A stretch of 35,682 nt of DNA. Origin: Neobacillus niacini NBRC 15566. GTDB taxonomy: Bacteria; Bacillota; Bacilli; Bacillales; Cytobacillaceae. This document shows positions 1 through 8,399 of the stretch, piece after piece. The notes beneath the pieces were generated by a model. It was not told the DNA's origin. It did no database searches and saw only the letters and a list, made by a program, of their open reading frames with translations. Numbering within the stretch: position 1 is the first letter of the stretch; each line of letters begins with the position of its first letter. The position numbers and the translations under genes were made by a program. Location of the stretch: assembly GCF_001591505.1 (NCBI RefSeq), contig NZ_BCVA01000053.1, positions 1 to 35,682 on the forward strand. The letters are read 5' to 3'.

Positions 1-37
1 GATCAATTTTCCCGAATCGCTCTTAAGCGACTTTAAT

Positions 38-66
38 AATATATCATCTATTAAAAAAAATGTCAA
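38..66 (-). promoter_or_regulatory. Strong sigma-A promoter, probably of an rRNA operon beyond the left edge
   Basis: On the minus strand a perfect -35 TTGACA (66-61) is followed, after exactly 17 bases, by TATATT (43-38). Beyond it come ATTAAAGTCGC and a small hairpin, TCGCT/AGCGA at 17-30. This start region resembles rRNA promoters of Bacillus as I remember them. In B. subtilis an rRNA operon follows gyrA, which fits the position. The transcript would run out of the window, so the rRNA identity is inferred; the promoter itself is read directly. Confidence 0.7.
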
Positions 67-278
67 CGTCTTTTTGTTTTTAATATTACATAAAAACGAA
101 TGAACCGCGCCGACTCAAATGAGTATACCAGCATTAACACTATCAATCAAGAGAAAATTAGCAATTTGTTAAATTATATTAAAAAAGGACACCAACTTAG
201 TAACCTGTATTTGATGTACAGAAAAAATTAAGCTTAGACTTCTATATAACTGAAAGTTGATTTCACTGAGAATGAAAA

Positions 279-352
279 ATAAACGGAAAAATTCCGGCTA
301 ATTTGGGAAATAGCCATATTTCCTAAATAATAAGGGGAAGTTTTCCGTTTAT
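279..352. repeat. 74-bp composite inverted repeat
   Basis: The outer arms of 17 bases (279-295 and 336-352) are reverse complements with one mismatch; each contains AAACGGAAAA. A second pair of 12-base arms inside (301-312 and 317-328, with a short overlap-free centre) also pairs with one mismatch. Nearly the whole segment could therefore fold as one long hairpin. No ORF is present. It lies between the gyrA terminator and the presumed rRNA promoter. Confidence 0.65.
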
Positions 353-391
353 ATTGTAAAAAACCTTGAATATTACCTTATTTTGAGCAGT

Positions 392-508
392 TAAACGGAA
401 TATCTCCGCTTATCCCACTCCTTTAGCTTTCCTAATATGCATTAGCAGGAAATTCTCCGCTTATTCTTATACTTGCAAAAAAATCAATACGATAAGGCGG
501 AGATAATT
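392..508. repeat. Degenerate CTCCGCTTAT repeat units
   Basis: The core CTCCGCTTAT occurs at about 404-413 and 455-464. An inverted, slightly diverged copy (ATAAGGCGGAGATAAT) is at about 492-507. The first is preceded by AAACGGAATAT, so it resembles the arms of the hairpin at 279-352. The units look like a dispersed intergenic repeat family. No coding potential was seen here. Confidence 0.5.
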
Positions 509-530
509 TGTAACTTCATCATTCAAATAC

Positions 531-566
531 GAAAAAAAATAACAAGGAAATAAATCCTTGTTATTT
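531..566 (-). terminator. Intrinsic terminator downstream of gyrA
   Basis: A perfect 12-bp stem (537-548 with 555-566) and a 6-base loop are followed on the minus strand by eight T residues. It lies about 140 bases past the gyrA stop and is the first strong terminator for the leftward operon. Confidence 0.85.
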
Positions 567-706
567 CTAATGTTTTTTCAATTCCTAGCCTTACAGTTCA
601 CCCTGTATTTTAAAAATGCAAGCAGGATTACATTTCCCTATGCAAATTGCTCGTTATGCGATAGGGAACGGATCCTGTTACCAAATAGGTGTTCTTTTTA
701 ATCTAC

Positions 707-3268
707 TTATTCTTCATCAATCGTATCTGTATCAATATCCTGAGAATCTAACTCAATTCCTGCATTTACTTCTTCCGGACCGGTTATTACTTCTGCCCCT
801 TCAGTATCACCAGATTCAGTTTCCTCTGAAACCTCTTCTTTTTCTACTTTAGCAACAGTTGCTACATAGTCATGTTCATCGCCTTTAATACTAATTAATT
901 TAACACCCTGAGTGTTTCGACCCATAGTTGATATGCCGGCTACATCGATACGAATAAGGACTCCGCCAGTAGTGATTAACATTAGGTCTTCTTCACCCGT
1001 TACCGCTCTAACAGAAACTAATGGGCCATTCTTTTCAGTAACATGGCATGTTTTAATACCTTTACCGCCTCTGCCTTGGATACGATACTCCTCTGCCGGC
1101 GTGCGCTTTCCATATCCGTTCTTAGTGACAATAAGGACGCTGCTATTCTCTTCAAGCACTTCCATACCAACAACTTCATCATCAGAGTCTAAGGTAATTC
1201 CTTTTACTCCCGTAGCAGTTCTGCCCATAGAACGAACATCAGTTTCAGGGAAACGGATAAGCAGACCATTTTTTGTACCAATGATCATATGCTTGGTTCC
1301 ATCGGTTAGGCGAACTGAAATTAGTTCATCACCTTCACGAAGATTCAATGCAATTAGACCATTATTACGAATATGTGCAAATGATGTTAATGGAGAACGC
1401 TTTGAAATACCTTCTTTCGTGGTAAAGAATAGGTACCAATCATCGACAAATTCCTCTATTGGTATAATCGCATTAACCCATTCACCCTTCTCAATTCCAA
1501 GAAGGTTAATGATTGGCAGTCCTTTTGCTGTACGGCTGAATTCAGGAATCTCATAACCCTTTGAACGGTAAACCTTACCTTTATTTGTAAAGAAGAGAAT
1601 CGTATCATGGGTTGATGTTGTGATTAAATGTTCGACAAAGTCATCCTCATTTGTTCCCATGCCTTGTATACCTCGTCCGCCCCTTTTTTGTGCGCGGTAC
1701 GTTGAAACTGGGAGACGTTTAATATAGCCATTATGAGTTAACGTAATTACAACATTTTCACGTGGAATGAGATCTTCATCTTCGATATTTTCAATCCCGC
1801 CTGTAACAATTTCCGTACGGCGAGTATCATTAAATCGTTCTTTAATCTCCGTTAATTCTTCACGAATGATTTCAAGAACCTTTTCTTTATCAGCTAAGAT
1901 GGCTTTTAATTCAGCGATAAGCTTTACTAAGCTCTGATACTCTTCCTCAATTTTTTCCCTTTCTAAACCGGTTAAACGCTGCAAACGCATATCAAGAATC
2001 GCTTGTGCTTGTTTTTCAGAAAGGTTAAAAGTAGTCATCAAACCCTCGCGTGCAATATCTGTTGTCTGCGAGTTTCTAATTAAGCTTATGACAGCATCAA
2101 GATTATCCAGAGCAATTCTTAAACCATCCAAAATATGAGCACGTGCTTCTGCTTTCCGCAGCTCAAATTCTGTTCTTCTGCGAATAACAACGACTTGATG
2201 GTCTAAATAATGAACTAAACATTGTTTTAAACTTAATACCTTAGGATGTCCATTTACAAGGGCTAATGTATTGATACCGAAGCTGGTTTGCAATGATGTT
2301 TGCTTATATAAGTTATTTAAAAGGACATTGGCATTCGCATCTTTGCGGACTTCGATAACAATTCGCATTCCATTACGGTCTGATTCATCCCGTAAGTCGG
2401 TAATGCCTTCTATTTTCTTATCACGATGTAATTCTGCAATTCTTTCAACTAATTTCGCTTTGTTTACTTGGTATGGTAATTCACTAACAATGATAACTTC
2501 TTTACCATTTGATTTTTGTTCAATTTCAACTTTTCCCCGAATAGTGAGTGATCCTCTACCGGTTTCATATGCTTTACGGATGCCGCTTCGGCCAAGAATA
2601 ATTCCTCCAGTTGGAAAGTCCGGACCAGGAATGATTTCCATTAACTCTTGAGTTGTGATTTCTGGATCATGAGTAATGGCTAAAACGCCATCAATTACTT
2701 CACCCAGCTGATGGGGTGGAATATTCGTAGCCATACCAACGGCAATCCCCATAGAACCATTGACTAAAAGATTAGGAAATCTTGCGGGAAGTACTGCAGG
2801 CTCCCTTTCCTCACCATCATAGTTATCCTGGAAATCAATCGTATCTTTGTTAATATCCCTAAGTAATTCCATAGAAATTTTGGACATTCTAGATTCTGTA
2901 TAACGCATCGCTGCTGCTGAATCACCATCTACTGATCCAAAGTTTCCATGACCATCAACAAGCATATAACGATAGTTAAAGTCTTGAGCCATCCGTACCA
3001 TCGTTTCATACACGGCAGAATCCCCATGAGGGTGATATTTACCGATTACATCTCCAACGATACGAGCAGATTTTTTATATGGTTTATCTGCATGTATTCC
3101 AAGATCATGCATTGCGTATAAAATACGGCGATGAACTGGTTTTAAACCATCTCGAACATCTGGAAGGGCACGAGAAACAATAACACTCATTGCATAGTCG
3201 AGAAACGATGTTTTCATTTCTTGACTGATATTAATATCTTTCACTTGAGAATTTGGTGTTTCGGCCAT
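707..3268 (-). CDS. gyrA: DNA gyrase subunit A
   Basis: Breakage-reunion subunit of the A2B2 gyrase, which introduces negative supercoils using ATP hydrolysed by GyrB. The protein has 853 residues. The catalytic tyrosine is Y123 in the RYTESRM segment. The quinolone-resistance region reads HGDSAVYE with S84 and E88, the usual sensitive-type residues. The C-terminal beta-pinwheel holds a GyrA-box-like QKRGGRG. The start is ATG with a strong AGGAGGT ribosome site. It is the last gene of the leftward origin cluster and lies 170 bases after gyrB, with a terminator-like hairpin between. The last 49 residues are very acidic (19 Asp/Glu), and the protein is somewhat longer than the roughly 821-residue B. 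subtilis GyrA. Confidence 0.98.
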   Translation of the reverse strand: MAETPNSQVKDINISQEMKTSFLDYAMSVIVSRALPDVRDGLKPVHRRILYAMHDLGIHADKPYKKSARIVGDVIGKYHPHGDSAVYETMVRMAQDFNYRYMLVDGHGNFGSVDGDSAAAMRYTESRMSKISMELLRDINKDTIDFQDNYDGEEREPAVLPARFPNLLVNGSMGIAVGMATNIPPHQLGEVIDGVLAITHDPEITTQELMEIIPGPDFPTGGIILGRSGIRKAYETGRGSLTIRGKVEIEQKSNGKEVIIVSELPYQVNKAKLVERIAELHRDKKIEGITDLRDESDRNGMRIVIEVRKDANANVLLNNLYKQTSLQTSFGINTLALVNGHPKVLSLKQCLVHYLDHQVVVIRRRTEFELRKAEARAHILDGLRIALDNLDAVISLIRNSQTTDIAREGLMTTFNLSEKQAQAILDMRLQRLTGLEREKIEEEYQSLVKLIAELKAILADKEKVLEIIREELTEIKERFNDTRRTEIVTGGIENIEDEDLIPRENVVITLTHNGYIKRLPVSTYRAQKRGGRGIQGMGTNEDDFVEHLITTSTHDTILFFTNKGKVYRSKGYEIPEFSRTAKGLPIINLLGIEKGEWVNAIIPIEEFVDDWYLFFTTKEGISKRSPLTSFAHIRNNGLIALNLREGDELISVRLTDGTKHMIIGTKNGLLIRFPETDVRSMGRTATGVKGITLDSDDEVVGMEVLEENSSVLIVTKNGYGKRTPAEEYRIQGRGGKGIKTCHVTEKNGPLVSVRAVTGEEDLMLITTGGVLIRIDVAGISTMGRNTQGVKLISIKGDEHDYVATVAKVEKEEVSEETESGDTEGAEVITGPEEVNAGIELDSQDIDTDTIDEE

Positions 3269-3330
3269 ATTAGTACCTCCTATTTTGGCGACGTCTGCCT
3301 TTAATCATCATCCACTAAATTTAGATAAAC

Positions 3331-3365
3331 GAAAAAAGGAGGATAGTGGTCACCCCTCTATCCCT
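3331..3365 (-). terminator. Terminator-like hairpin between gyrB and gyrA
   Basis: On the minus strand GGGATAG pairs with CTATCC (3363-3358 with 3346-3341). Three bases after the stem comes a run of six T (3337-3332). This could attenuate gyrB read-through into gyrA. The stem is short and partly bulged, so termination may be partial. Confidence 0.45.
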
Positions 3366-3370
3366 TTTTG

Positions 3371-3437
3371 AAATCGGAAGCGCCTTGTCCCCGGAAAAAA
3401 AGAAGTTCATTTTTCCTTGGGGCGACAGCTAGACAAA
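3371..3437. repeat. Dispersed intergenic repeat, copy 1 (gyrB-gyrA gap)
   Basis: The segment starts with GGAAGCGCCTTGTCCCC and ends with GGGGCGACAGCTAGACA. Its centre is an A/T-rich imperfect hairpin (CCCCGGAAAAA against TTTTTCCTTGGGG). The ends resemble those of the copies at 14292-14369 and 27596-27626. The family assignment rests on these shared end motifs and on my memory of similar repeats in Bacillus genomes. Confidence 0.5.
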
Positions 3438-3438
3438 T

Positions 3439-5367
3439 CTATATATCTAAATTCTTAACGTATTGGGCGTTTGCTTCAATGAAGTTACGACGCGGCTCTA
3501 CTTTGTCACCCATTAACATTTCAAATGTCTCATCTGCTTCAATCGCATCTTCTAGACTTACTTGAAGCATAGTTCGATTAGAAGGATCCATTGTTGTTTC
3601 CCATAACTGTTCAGGATTCATTTCTCCTAAACCTTTATAACGCTGGATATTAGGCTTTGGCTGACTAGGGAGCTCAGCGAATATTTTTTCTAGCTCTTTG
3701 TCATCATAAGCATACCTAACTTTTTTTCCTTGTTGAACTTTATATAATGGCGGCTGTGCGATATATACGTAGCCAGCTTCTAAAATTTTTCGGATATAAC
3801 GGTAGAAGAAAGTCAATAACAGTGTTCGAATGTGTGCTCCATCCACGTCCGCATCGGTCATAATGACTATTTTATGGTATCTAGCTTTAGCAATATCAAA
3901 ATCTTCACCAATACCTGTTCCGATGGCAGTAATCATCGAGCGAACCTCATTATTTGACAGAATTCGATCTAAGCGTGCCTTCTCCACGTTAAGAATTTTC
4001 CCTCTTAATGGCAAAATAGCTTGAAAATGCCGGTCCCGGCCTTGTTTTGCTGAACCCCCTGCGGAATCACCCTCAACAATGTACAGTTCGCTGATTGAAG
4101 GGTCCTTTGAAGAACAGTCGGCTAATTTCCCAGGTAAACTAGAAACTTCTAAAGCACTCTTTCGGCGTGTTAGTTCTCTAGCTTTCTTCGCAGCAAGTCT
4201 TGCTCTAGCAGCCATTAAGCCTTTTTCAACGATTTTTTTACCTACTTGTGGATTTTCCAGTAAGAACTTTTCGAAATGACTCGAAAACAATGAATCTGTT
4301 ATCGTTCTAACTTCAGAATTTCCGAGCTTCGTTTTTGTTTGCCCTTCAAATTGTGGGTCCGGGTGCTTAATCGAAACAATGGCAGTTAAGCCCTCACGAA
4401 CATCCTCACCAGATAGATTTGTATCATTTTCTTTAATTAAACCATTTTTTCTCGCGTAATCATTAATAACACGGGTTAATCCAGTTTTAAATCCAGATTC
4501 ATGCGTTCCACCTTCATAAGTGTGGATGTTATTCGCAAAAGAGTAAATACTGTCCGTATACCCCTCATTGTATTGAAGAGCTACTTCAACGCTAATACCA
4601 TCGCGTTCTCCCTCAATATAGATTGGTTCATCATGAATAACCTCTTTTGTGCGGTTTAAATGTTCGACATAGGATTTAATTCCGCCTTCGTAGTAATATT
4701 CATTCTGTTTATTTTCCACACGATTATCTTTAATCGTAATTTTTATTCCACGATTTAAGAATGCCAATTCACGCAGACGGGTTGCTAGAATATCATATTC
4801 GTATTCCAATGTTTCAGTAAAAATTTCGCCATCTGGTTTAAAGTGAGTAATCGTACCTGTTTTATCTGTGGTTCCAACAACTTTCAATTCTTGAGTTACA
4901 GCTCCACGCTCAAACTTAATAGAGTAAATATTGCCGTCACGGTGTACTAATACATCCAAGTTTGTGGAGAGGGCATTAACAACAGAGGCACCTACACCGT
5001 GTAGTCCACCAGAAACCTTATATCCTCCGCCGCCAAATTTACCTCCGGCATGAAGAACAGTCATGATAACTTCAACTGCAGGTCTGCCCATTTTTTCCTG
5101 GATTCCAACTGGAATACCACGCCCATTATCTTTAACGGTTATACTATTATCTTCTTCAATGATTACATTGATTTCGTCACAATAACCTGCCAATGCCTCA
5201 TCAATACTGTTATCTACAATTTCCCAAACAAGATGATGGAGACCTTTTCCACTCGTTGAACCAATGTACATACCAGGTCTTTTTCTTACGGCTTCTAAAC
5301 CTTCAAGAACCTGTATCTGATCGGCACCATATTCTTCTTCCTGGACTACTTTTTGTTCCATTGTCAT
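3439..5367 (-). CDS. gyrB: DNA gyrase subunit B
   Basis: ATPase and TOPRIM subunit of gyrase. The chosen ATG gives 642 residues. The GHKL ATPase part shows EIVDNSIDEA, DNGRGIPVG and GGLHGVGAS. The TOPRIM part shows the metal-binding EGDSAGGSAKQGRDR and MTDADVDGAHIRTL. The C-terminal GyrA-contact region includes QRYKGLGEMN. An in-frame GTG lies nine bases upstream at 5376, but GGGGTG there looks like the ribosome site for the ATG at 5367. Another ATG, at 5361, aligns with the B. subtilis start. It follows remB by about 65 bases, in the conserved recF-remB-gyrB-gyrA order. Confidence 0.97.
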   Translation of the reverse strand: MTMEQKVVQEEEYGADQIQVLEGLEAVRKRPGMYIGSTSGKGLHHLVWEIVDNSIDEALAGYCDEINVIIEEDNSITVKDNGRGIPVGIQEKMGRPAVEVIMTVLHAGGKFGGGGYKVSGGLHGVGASVVNALSTNLDVLVHRDGNIYSIKFERGAVTQELKVVGTTDKTGTITHFKPDGEIFTETLEYEYDILATRLRELAFLNRGIKITIKDNRVENKQNEYYYEGGIKSYVEHLNRTKEVIHDEPIYIEGERDGISVEVALQYNEGYTDSIYSFANNIHTYEGGTHESGFKTGLTRVINDYARKNGLIKENDTNLSGEDVREGLTAIVSIKHPDPQFEGQTKTKLGNSEVRTITDSLFSSHFEKFLLENPQVGKKIVEKGLMAARARLAAKKARELTRRKSALEVSSLPGKLADCSSKDPSISELYIVEGDSAGGSAKQGRDRHFQAILPLRGKILNVEKARLDRILSNNEVRSMITAIGTGIGEDFDIAKARYHKIVIMTDADVDGAHIRTLLLTFFYRYIRKILEAGYVYIAQPPLYKVQQGKKVRYAYDDKELEKIFAELPSQPKPNIQRYKGLGEMNPEQLWETTMDPSNRTMLQVSLEDAIEADETFEMLMGDKVEPRRNFIEANAQYVKNLDI

Positions 5368-5432
5368 ATCGTTCACCCCGCACTTTCATTCAAAAAAAAT
5401 CACACTATTAACCTAAATGAAAAATAATAATT

Positions 5433-5681
5433 TCAATATTCCTGCATTTCCTTTTGATTTGAACGTTTTTTTAATGTTCCAGAAGAAATTGGGGATAAAT
5501 AAACCTTGTCATATGTGATTACGACAGATTTAAAGGGGTTTTTCGATAGGTTAACAAGCTTTTCCTTATGCTGTTCTAAGAACTCTTCGACTAAATTTGA
5601 AGAATTCACGCACCCTTTGTCAAGAATGGCGATGATATCCTTCGCCCTAATATTTAGGTCTTCCCCGACATGAATATACAC
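5433..5681 (-). CDS. remB: RemB-like extracellular-matrix regulator (DUF370 family)
   Basis: Small protein of 82 residues beginning MYIHVGEDL when the GTG at 5681 is used. It aligns well with B. subtilis RemB (YaaB), a DUF370 protein needed for biofilm-matrix gene activation. The related RemA forms DNA-binding rings. The conserved parts are the N-terminal MYIH, a central VEEFL and the C-terminal YLSPISSGTLKKR. An in-frame GTG at 5690 would add three residues but falls inside the ribosome site GAGGTGGGA, so I prefer 5681. The recF stop is ten bases upstream, which suggests translational coupling. The RemB function is inferred from similarity and gene order. Confidence 0.85.
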   Translation of the reverse strand: MYIHVGEDLNIRAKDIIAILDKGCVNSSNLVEEFLEQHKEKLVNLSKNPFKSVVITYDKVYLSPISSGTLKKRSNQKEMQEY

Positions 5682-5691
5682 ACTTCCCACC

Positions 5692-6810
5692 TCAATTTAC
5701 TTTATTGATAACACCATACTCTACTTCAAAAGTTGAAGCTTCTTTTAATGTTTGATGGTGAATTCCGTCGACACTCGTTGTTGTAACGAATGTTTGGACC
5801 TTCCCCTGGATGGTATTAAGCAAGTGTGACTGACGATAATCATCCAATTCTGATAAAACATCGTCAAGGAGTAAGATGGGATATTCGCGAATTTCCGAAT
5901 GAATTAATTCAATTTCGGCAAGCTTAACAGAAAGTGCTGTTGTTCTTTGCTGTCCTTGTGAACCAAATGTCGAAACATCCCGACCATTAACAAAGAATAA
6001 CAAATCATCACGATGTGGACCAAACAATGTTGTACCACGTTCTATTTCCCTTGCTCGAACTTTACTGAATTTTTCCTCAAAGCTTGCTTTCATTTTCGAC
6101 AAATCTTGGTCTTCTAATACATCAACCGATGGTTTATAGACAATTTCCAATGATTCCAGCCCTCTAGAGATACCTTTATGAATAGGTTTAGCCCAATTTT
6201 CAAGCAAATGGAGAAACTCAAACCTTTTCAAAACAATTTTTACAGCCATATCAATAAACTGCTCAGTTAGAATTTCTAGCATAGTTTGGTCTGTTTGTTT
6301 TTTTATTTGCATCATTTTTAAAAAATGATTTCTCTGTTGAAGTATTTTTTGATATTGACTCATATCATGTAAATAAATGGGCGATACCTGCCCAATTTCC
6401 ATATCAATAAACCGCCTTCTAACTTGCGGGCTGCCTTTTACTAAATTTAAATCCTCTGGAGCGAACATGACCACATTCATGTTCCCCACATATTGGCTTA
6501 ATTTCTGCTGCTCAATATGGTTGCATTTAGCCTTTTTTCCTTTTTTGGAAATAATTAATTGCAACGGCAAAGAGCTATGCTGTTTTTGAACCCTACCCTC
6601 TATTTTAGCATATTCCTGGTCCCAGCGAATAAGATCTTTATCATTTGATGTCCGATGAGACTTTGCCATAGCTAAAACATAGATGGATTCCATTACATTT
6701 GTTTTCCCCTGAGCATTTTCCCCAAGGATCACATTGACTTTATTTTCAAATTCAACCGATAGGCTAAGATAATTTCGATAATCTCTTAGTGCTAATTGTT
6801 CTATATACAT
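5692..6810 (-). CDS. recF: DNA replication and repair ATPase RecF
   Basis: SMC-like ATPase that helps load RecA at single-strand gaps and restart stalled forks, working with RecO and RecR. The protein has 372 residues. Walker A is GENAQGKT at residues 30-37. The ABC-type signature is FGSQGQQRTTALSVKLAE, and Walker B is ILLLDDVLSELD near the C-terminus. The start ATG has only a weak ribosome site (AAGGTTG) and lies 16 bases after rlbA. The dnaN-rlbA-recF order is typical of Bacillus. Nothing odd was seen. Confidence 0.97.
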   Translation of the reverse strand: MYIEQLALRDYRNYLSLSVEFENKVNVILGENAQGKTNVMESIYVLAMAKSHRTSNDKDLIRWDQEYAKIEGRVQKQHSSLPLQLIISKKGKKAKCNHIEQQKLSQYVGNMNVVMFAPEDLNLVKGSPQVRRRFIDMEIGQVSPIYLHDMSQYQKILQQRNHFLKMMQIKKQTDQTMLEILTEQFIDMAVKIVLKRFEFLHLLENWAKPIHKGISRGLESLEIVYKPSVDVLEDQDLSKMKASFEEKFSKVRAREIERGTTLFGPHRDDLLFFVNGRDVSTFGSQGQQRTTALSVKLAEIELIHSEIREYPILLLDDVLSELDDYRQSHLLNTIQGKVQTFVTTTSVDGIHHQTLKEASTFEVEYGVINKVN

Positions 6811-6826
6811 GAAAACGACACAACCT

Positions 6827-7045
6827 TTAGTTACTCGTAATCAAAAACTCACCAAAGCCAGGAATTTTGATTGTATCTCCTGCTCGAAGCTTTCTTCCTC
6901 TTCGTTGATCTTGTTCACCATTAATAAAAATATCGTTTTCACTTAAAAACCATTTTGCCATTCCACCAGATTGGATGACATCGGCTAATTTAAGAAATTG
7001 ACCCAATGTAATAAACTCAGTATTCAGCTTAATTTCTTCCGACAA
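6827..7045 (-). CDS. rlbA: S4-domain RNA-binding protein YaaA/RlbA
   Basis: A 72-residue protein that is essentially one S4 RNA-binding domain (ITLGQFLKLADVIQSGGMAKWFL, then a basic RRGRKLRAGD turn). The B. subtilis homologue YaaA, renamed RlbA, is linked to assembly of the large ribosomal subunit. The start is TTG at 7045; the nearby ATG upstream is out of frame. It lies between the dnaN terminator and recF, and probably shares a transcript with recF. Confidence 0.9.
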   Translation of the reverse strand: MSEEIKLNTEFITLGQFLKLADVIQSGGMAKWFLSENDIFINGEQDQRRGRKLRAGDTIKIPGFGEFLITSN

Positions 7046-7089
7046 TGTTTATCACTCATTTCTAAATGGTCTCAATACTTTATTTTACT

Positions 7090-7132
7090 AAAAAACAAAA
7101 AATAAAGAAAGTCACCAAAAAACATGGTGACT
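7090..7132 (-). terminator. Terminator downstream of dnaN
   Basis: On the minus strand AGTCACC (7132-7126) pairs with GGTGACT (7116-7110) across a 9-base loop. It is followed by a T-rich tract broken by single bases. It sits 16 bases after the dnaN stop and would separate dnaA-dnaN from rlbA-recF. Confidence 0.6.
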
Positions 7133-7147
7133 ATTTGCAAGGCTATC

Positions 7148-8284
7148 CTAGTAGGTTCTTACAGGTAAAATCAACTGCAATGTCGTTTCATCATGCAGTG
7201 GTTTGATAACGAACGGGCGCATTGCACCAGTAAAACTCACCCTTATATCGGTACCTTCGAGAGCCTTTAAGGCGTCCATCATATATTTAGCACTGAAAGA
7301 AATTTTTAATTCTTCTCCATCAATGGATTGACTTTGAATTTCTTCAACAACTTTACCAACCTCAGGTGTATTGGAGGAAATTTCTATTACACCGCCGTCA
7401 ATCGTTGAAAGTTTTACAACATTGTTTCTGCCTTCACGAGCAAGCAAGGAAGCACGATCGATAGCTTGAAGGAATTCTTTTGTATTTACAATAATATCGG
7501 TTTTACTTTCACTCGGAATAAGTCTAGAAGTGTCGGGATAATTTCCTTCTAGCAGCCTTGAGAAAAATAATAAATGCTTCGCCTTAAACAAAATTTGATT
7601 TTCTGTGATAACAATATCTATTAATTCGTTTGAATCATCAATGATTTTACTCAGTTCATTCAAACTCTTACCTGGAATGACCACATTGTAACTCTCGTTA
7701 TTTTCCAGTTCAATTTTTGCTTTTCTTAATGCCAGACGATGACTATCTGTTGCAATACAGTTTAGTTCGCCGTTTTCAATCTTCCAGTTTACACCTGTCA
7801 AGATGGGTCTTGTTTCAGAGGTAGATACTGCAAAAAAGGTTTGGCGAATCATCATTTTTAGAAGGTCCGTGGCAATATGAAATTTGTTATTTTCTTCTAT
7901 TTGCGGCAGGTGAGGGTATTCTTCTGCATCAAGGCCGTTTAAATTAAATTCAGATTTCCCAGAACGAATAACGGTTTGTAAAGATCCTAGTACTTCAATT
8001 TCGACTGAATCTGTAGGTAACTTCTTTACAATTTCACTAAAAAACTTTGCTTGAAGGACGATAGAACCCGCCTGTTTGATTTCTACAATTTCATTTCCGT
8101 CTTCCTCTTTTGGTATGAAAGATTCAATCGAAATATCCGAATCACTACCTGTTAAGGTTACTCCCTCGCTGCTAGCTGTTATTTTAATACCCGTTAAAAT
8201 GGGAATGGTCGTTCTTGAAGTGATAGCCTTCATAACATCTTGGACACTTTGAACAAGACGGTCCCGTTGGATGATAAATCTCAT
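7148..8284 (-). CDS. dnaN: DNA polymerase III beta sliding clamp
   Basis: Ring-shaped processivity clamp that holds replicative polymerases and other partners on DNA. The 378 residues match the family length. The start MRFIIQRDRLVQSVQDV and the C-terminal LILPVRTY are the conserved ends; the latter forms part of the hydrophobic partner-binding cleft. The ATG follows a good AGGAGGATTATG-type ribosome site. It is separated from dnaA by the unwinding half of oriC and ends at its own terminator. Confidence 0.98.
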   Translation of the reverse strand: MRFIIQRDRLVQSVQDVMKAITSRTTIPILTGIKITASSEGVTLTGSDSDISIESFIPKEEDGNEIVEIKQAGSIVLQAKFFSEIVKKLPTDSVEIEVLGSLQTVIRSGKSEFNLNGLDAEEYPHLPQIEENNKFHIATDLLKMMIRQTFFAVSTSETRPILTGVNWKIENGELNCIATDSHRLALRKAKIELENNESYNVVIPGKSLNELSKIIDDSNELIDIVITENQILFKAKHLLFFSRLLEGNYPDTSRLIPSESKTDIIVNTKEFLQAIDRASLLAREGRNNVVKLSTIDGGVIEISSNTPEVGKVVEEIQSQSIDGEELKISFSAKYMMDALKALEGTDIRVSFTGAMRPFVIKPLHDETTLQLILPVRTY

Positions 8285-8322
8285 TTCATAATCCTCCCAG
8301 CATTTTTTTCCTAAGTACGCAT

Positions 8323-8369
8323 AAATGAATTTTCTTAAACATATAATAATAAGTTTTTTAAATAAAAAA
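8323..8369. other. AT-rich DNA unwinding element of oriC
   Basis: A run of almost pure A/T just upstream of dnaN, directly next to the DnaA-trio at 8370-8387. In B. subtilis the equivalent segment between dnaA and dnaN is where the duplex first opens and the helicase is loaded. Position and composition are seen; function is inferred by homology. Confidence 0.7.
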
Positions 8370-8391
8370 CAGTAGAAGTACTAGTAGGGCC
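8370..8391. other. DnaA-trio and GC cluster of oriC
   Basis: Read on the plus strand the bases form consecutive triplets CAG TAG AAG TAC TAG TAG (8370-8387) and then the GC cluster GGGCC (8387-8391). Nine bases further on is a perfect DnaA box at 8400. This matches the basal unwinding module described for B. subtilis: a DnaA box, a GC-rich spacer, repeated trios, then A/T DNA. DnaA would assemble from the box leftward onto one strand. Confidence 0.75.
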
Positions 8392-8399
8392 TGTTAGTA

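Noticed and set aside
8..14. Noc-binding site (ATTTCCCGGGAAAT)
   Set aside because: TTTTCCCGAA at the left edge lacks the inverted half; no full match was found in the window.
173..178. Second rRNA promoter using TATAAT at 178-173 (minus)
   Set aside because: No acceptable -35 at 16-18 bases upstream.
912..1556. 214-codon plus-strand ORF opposite gyrA
   Set aside because: It lies wholly within gyrA on the other strand, has no ribosome site and has no recognisable domain; it is a shadow of the gyrA codon pattern.
3331..3365. T-box or riboswitch in the gyrB-gyrA gap
   Set aside because: AGGGGTGACCAC is only vaguely like a T-box core; no specifier loop or stem I was found, and gyrA is not a usual target.
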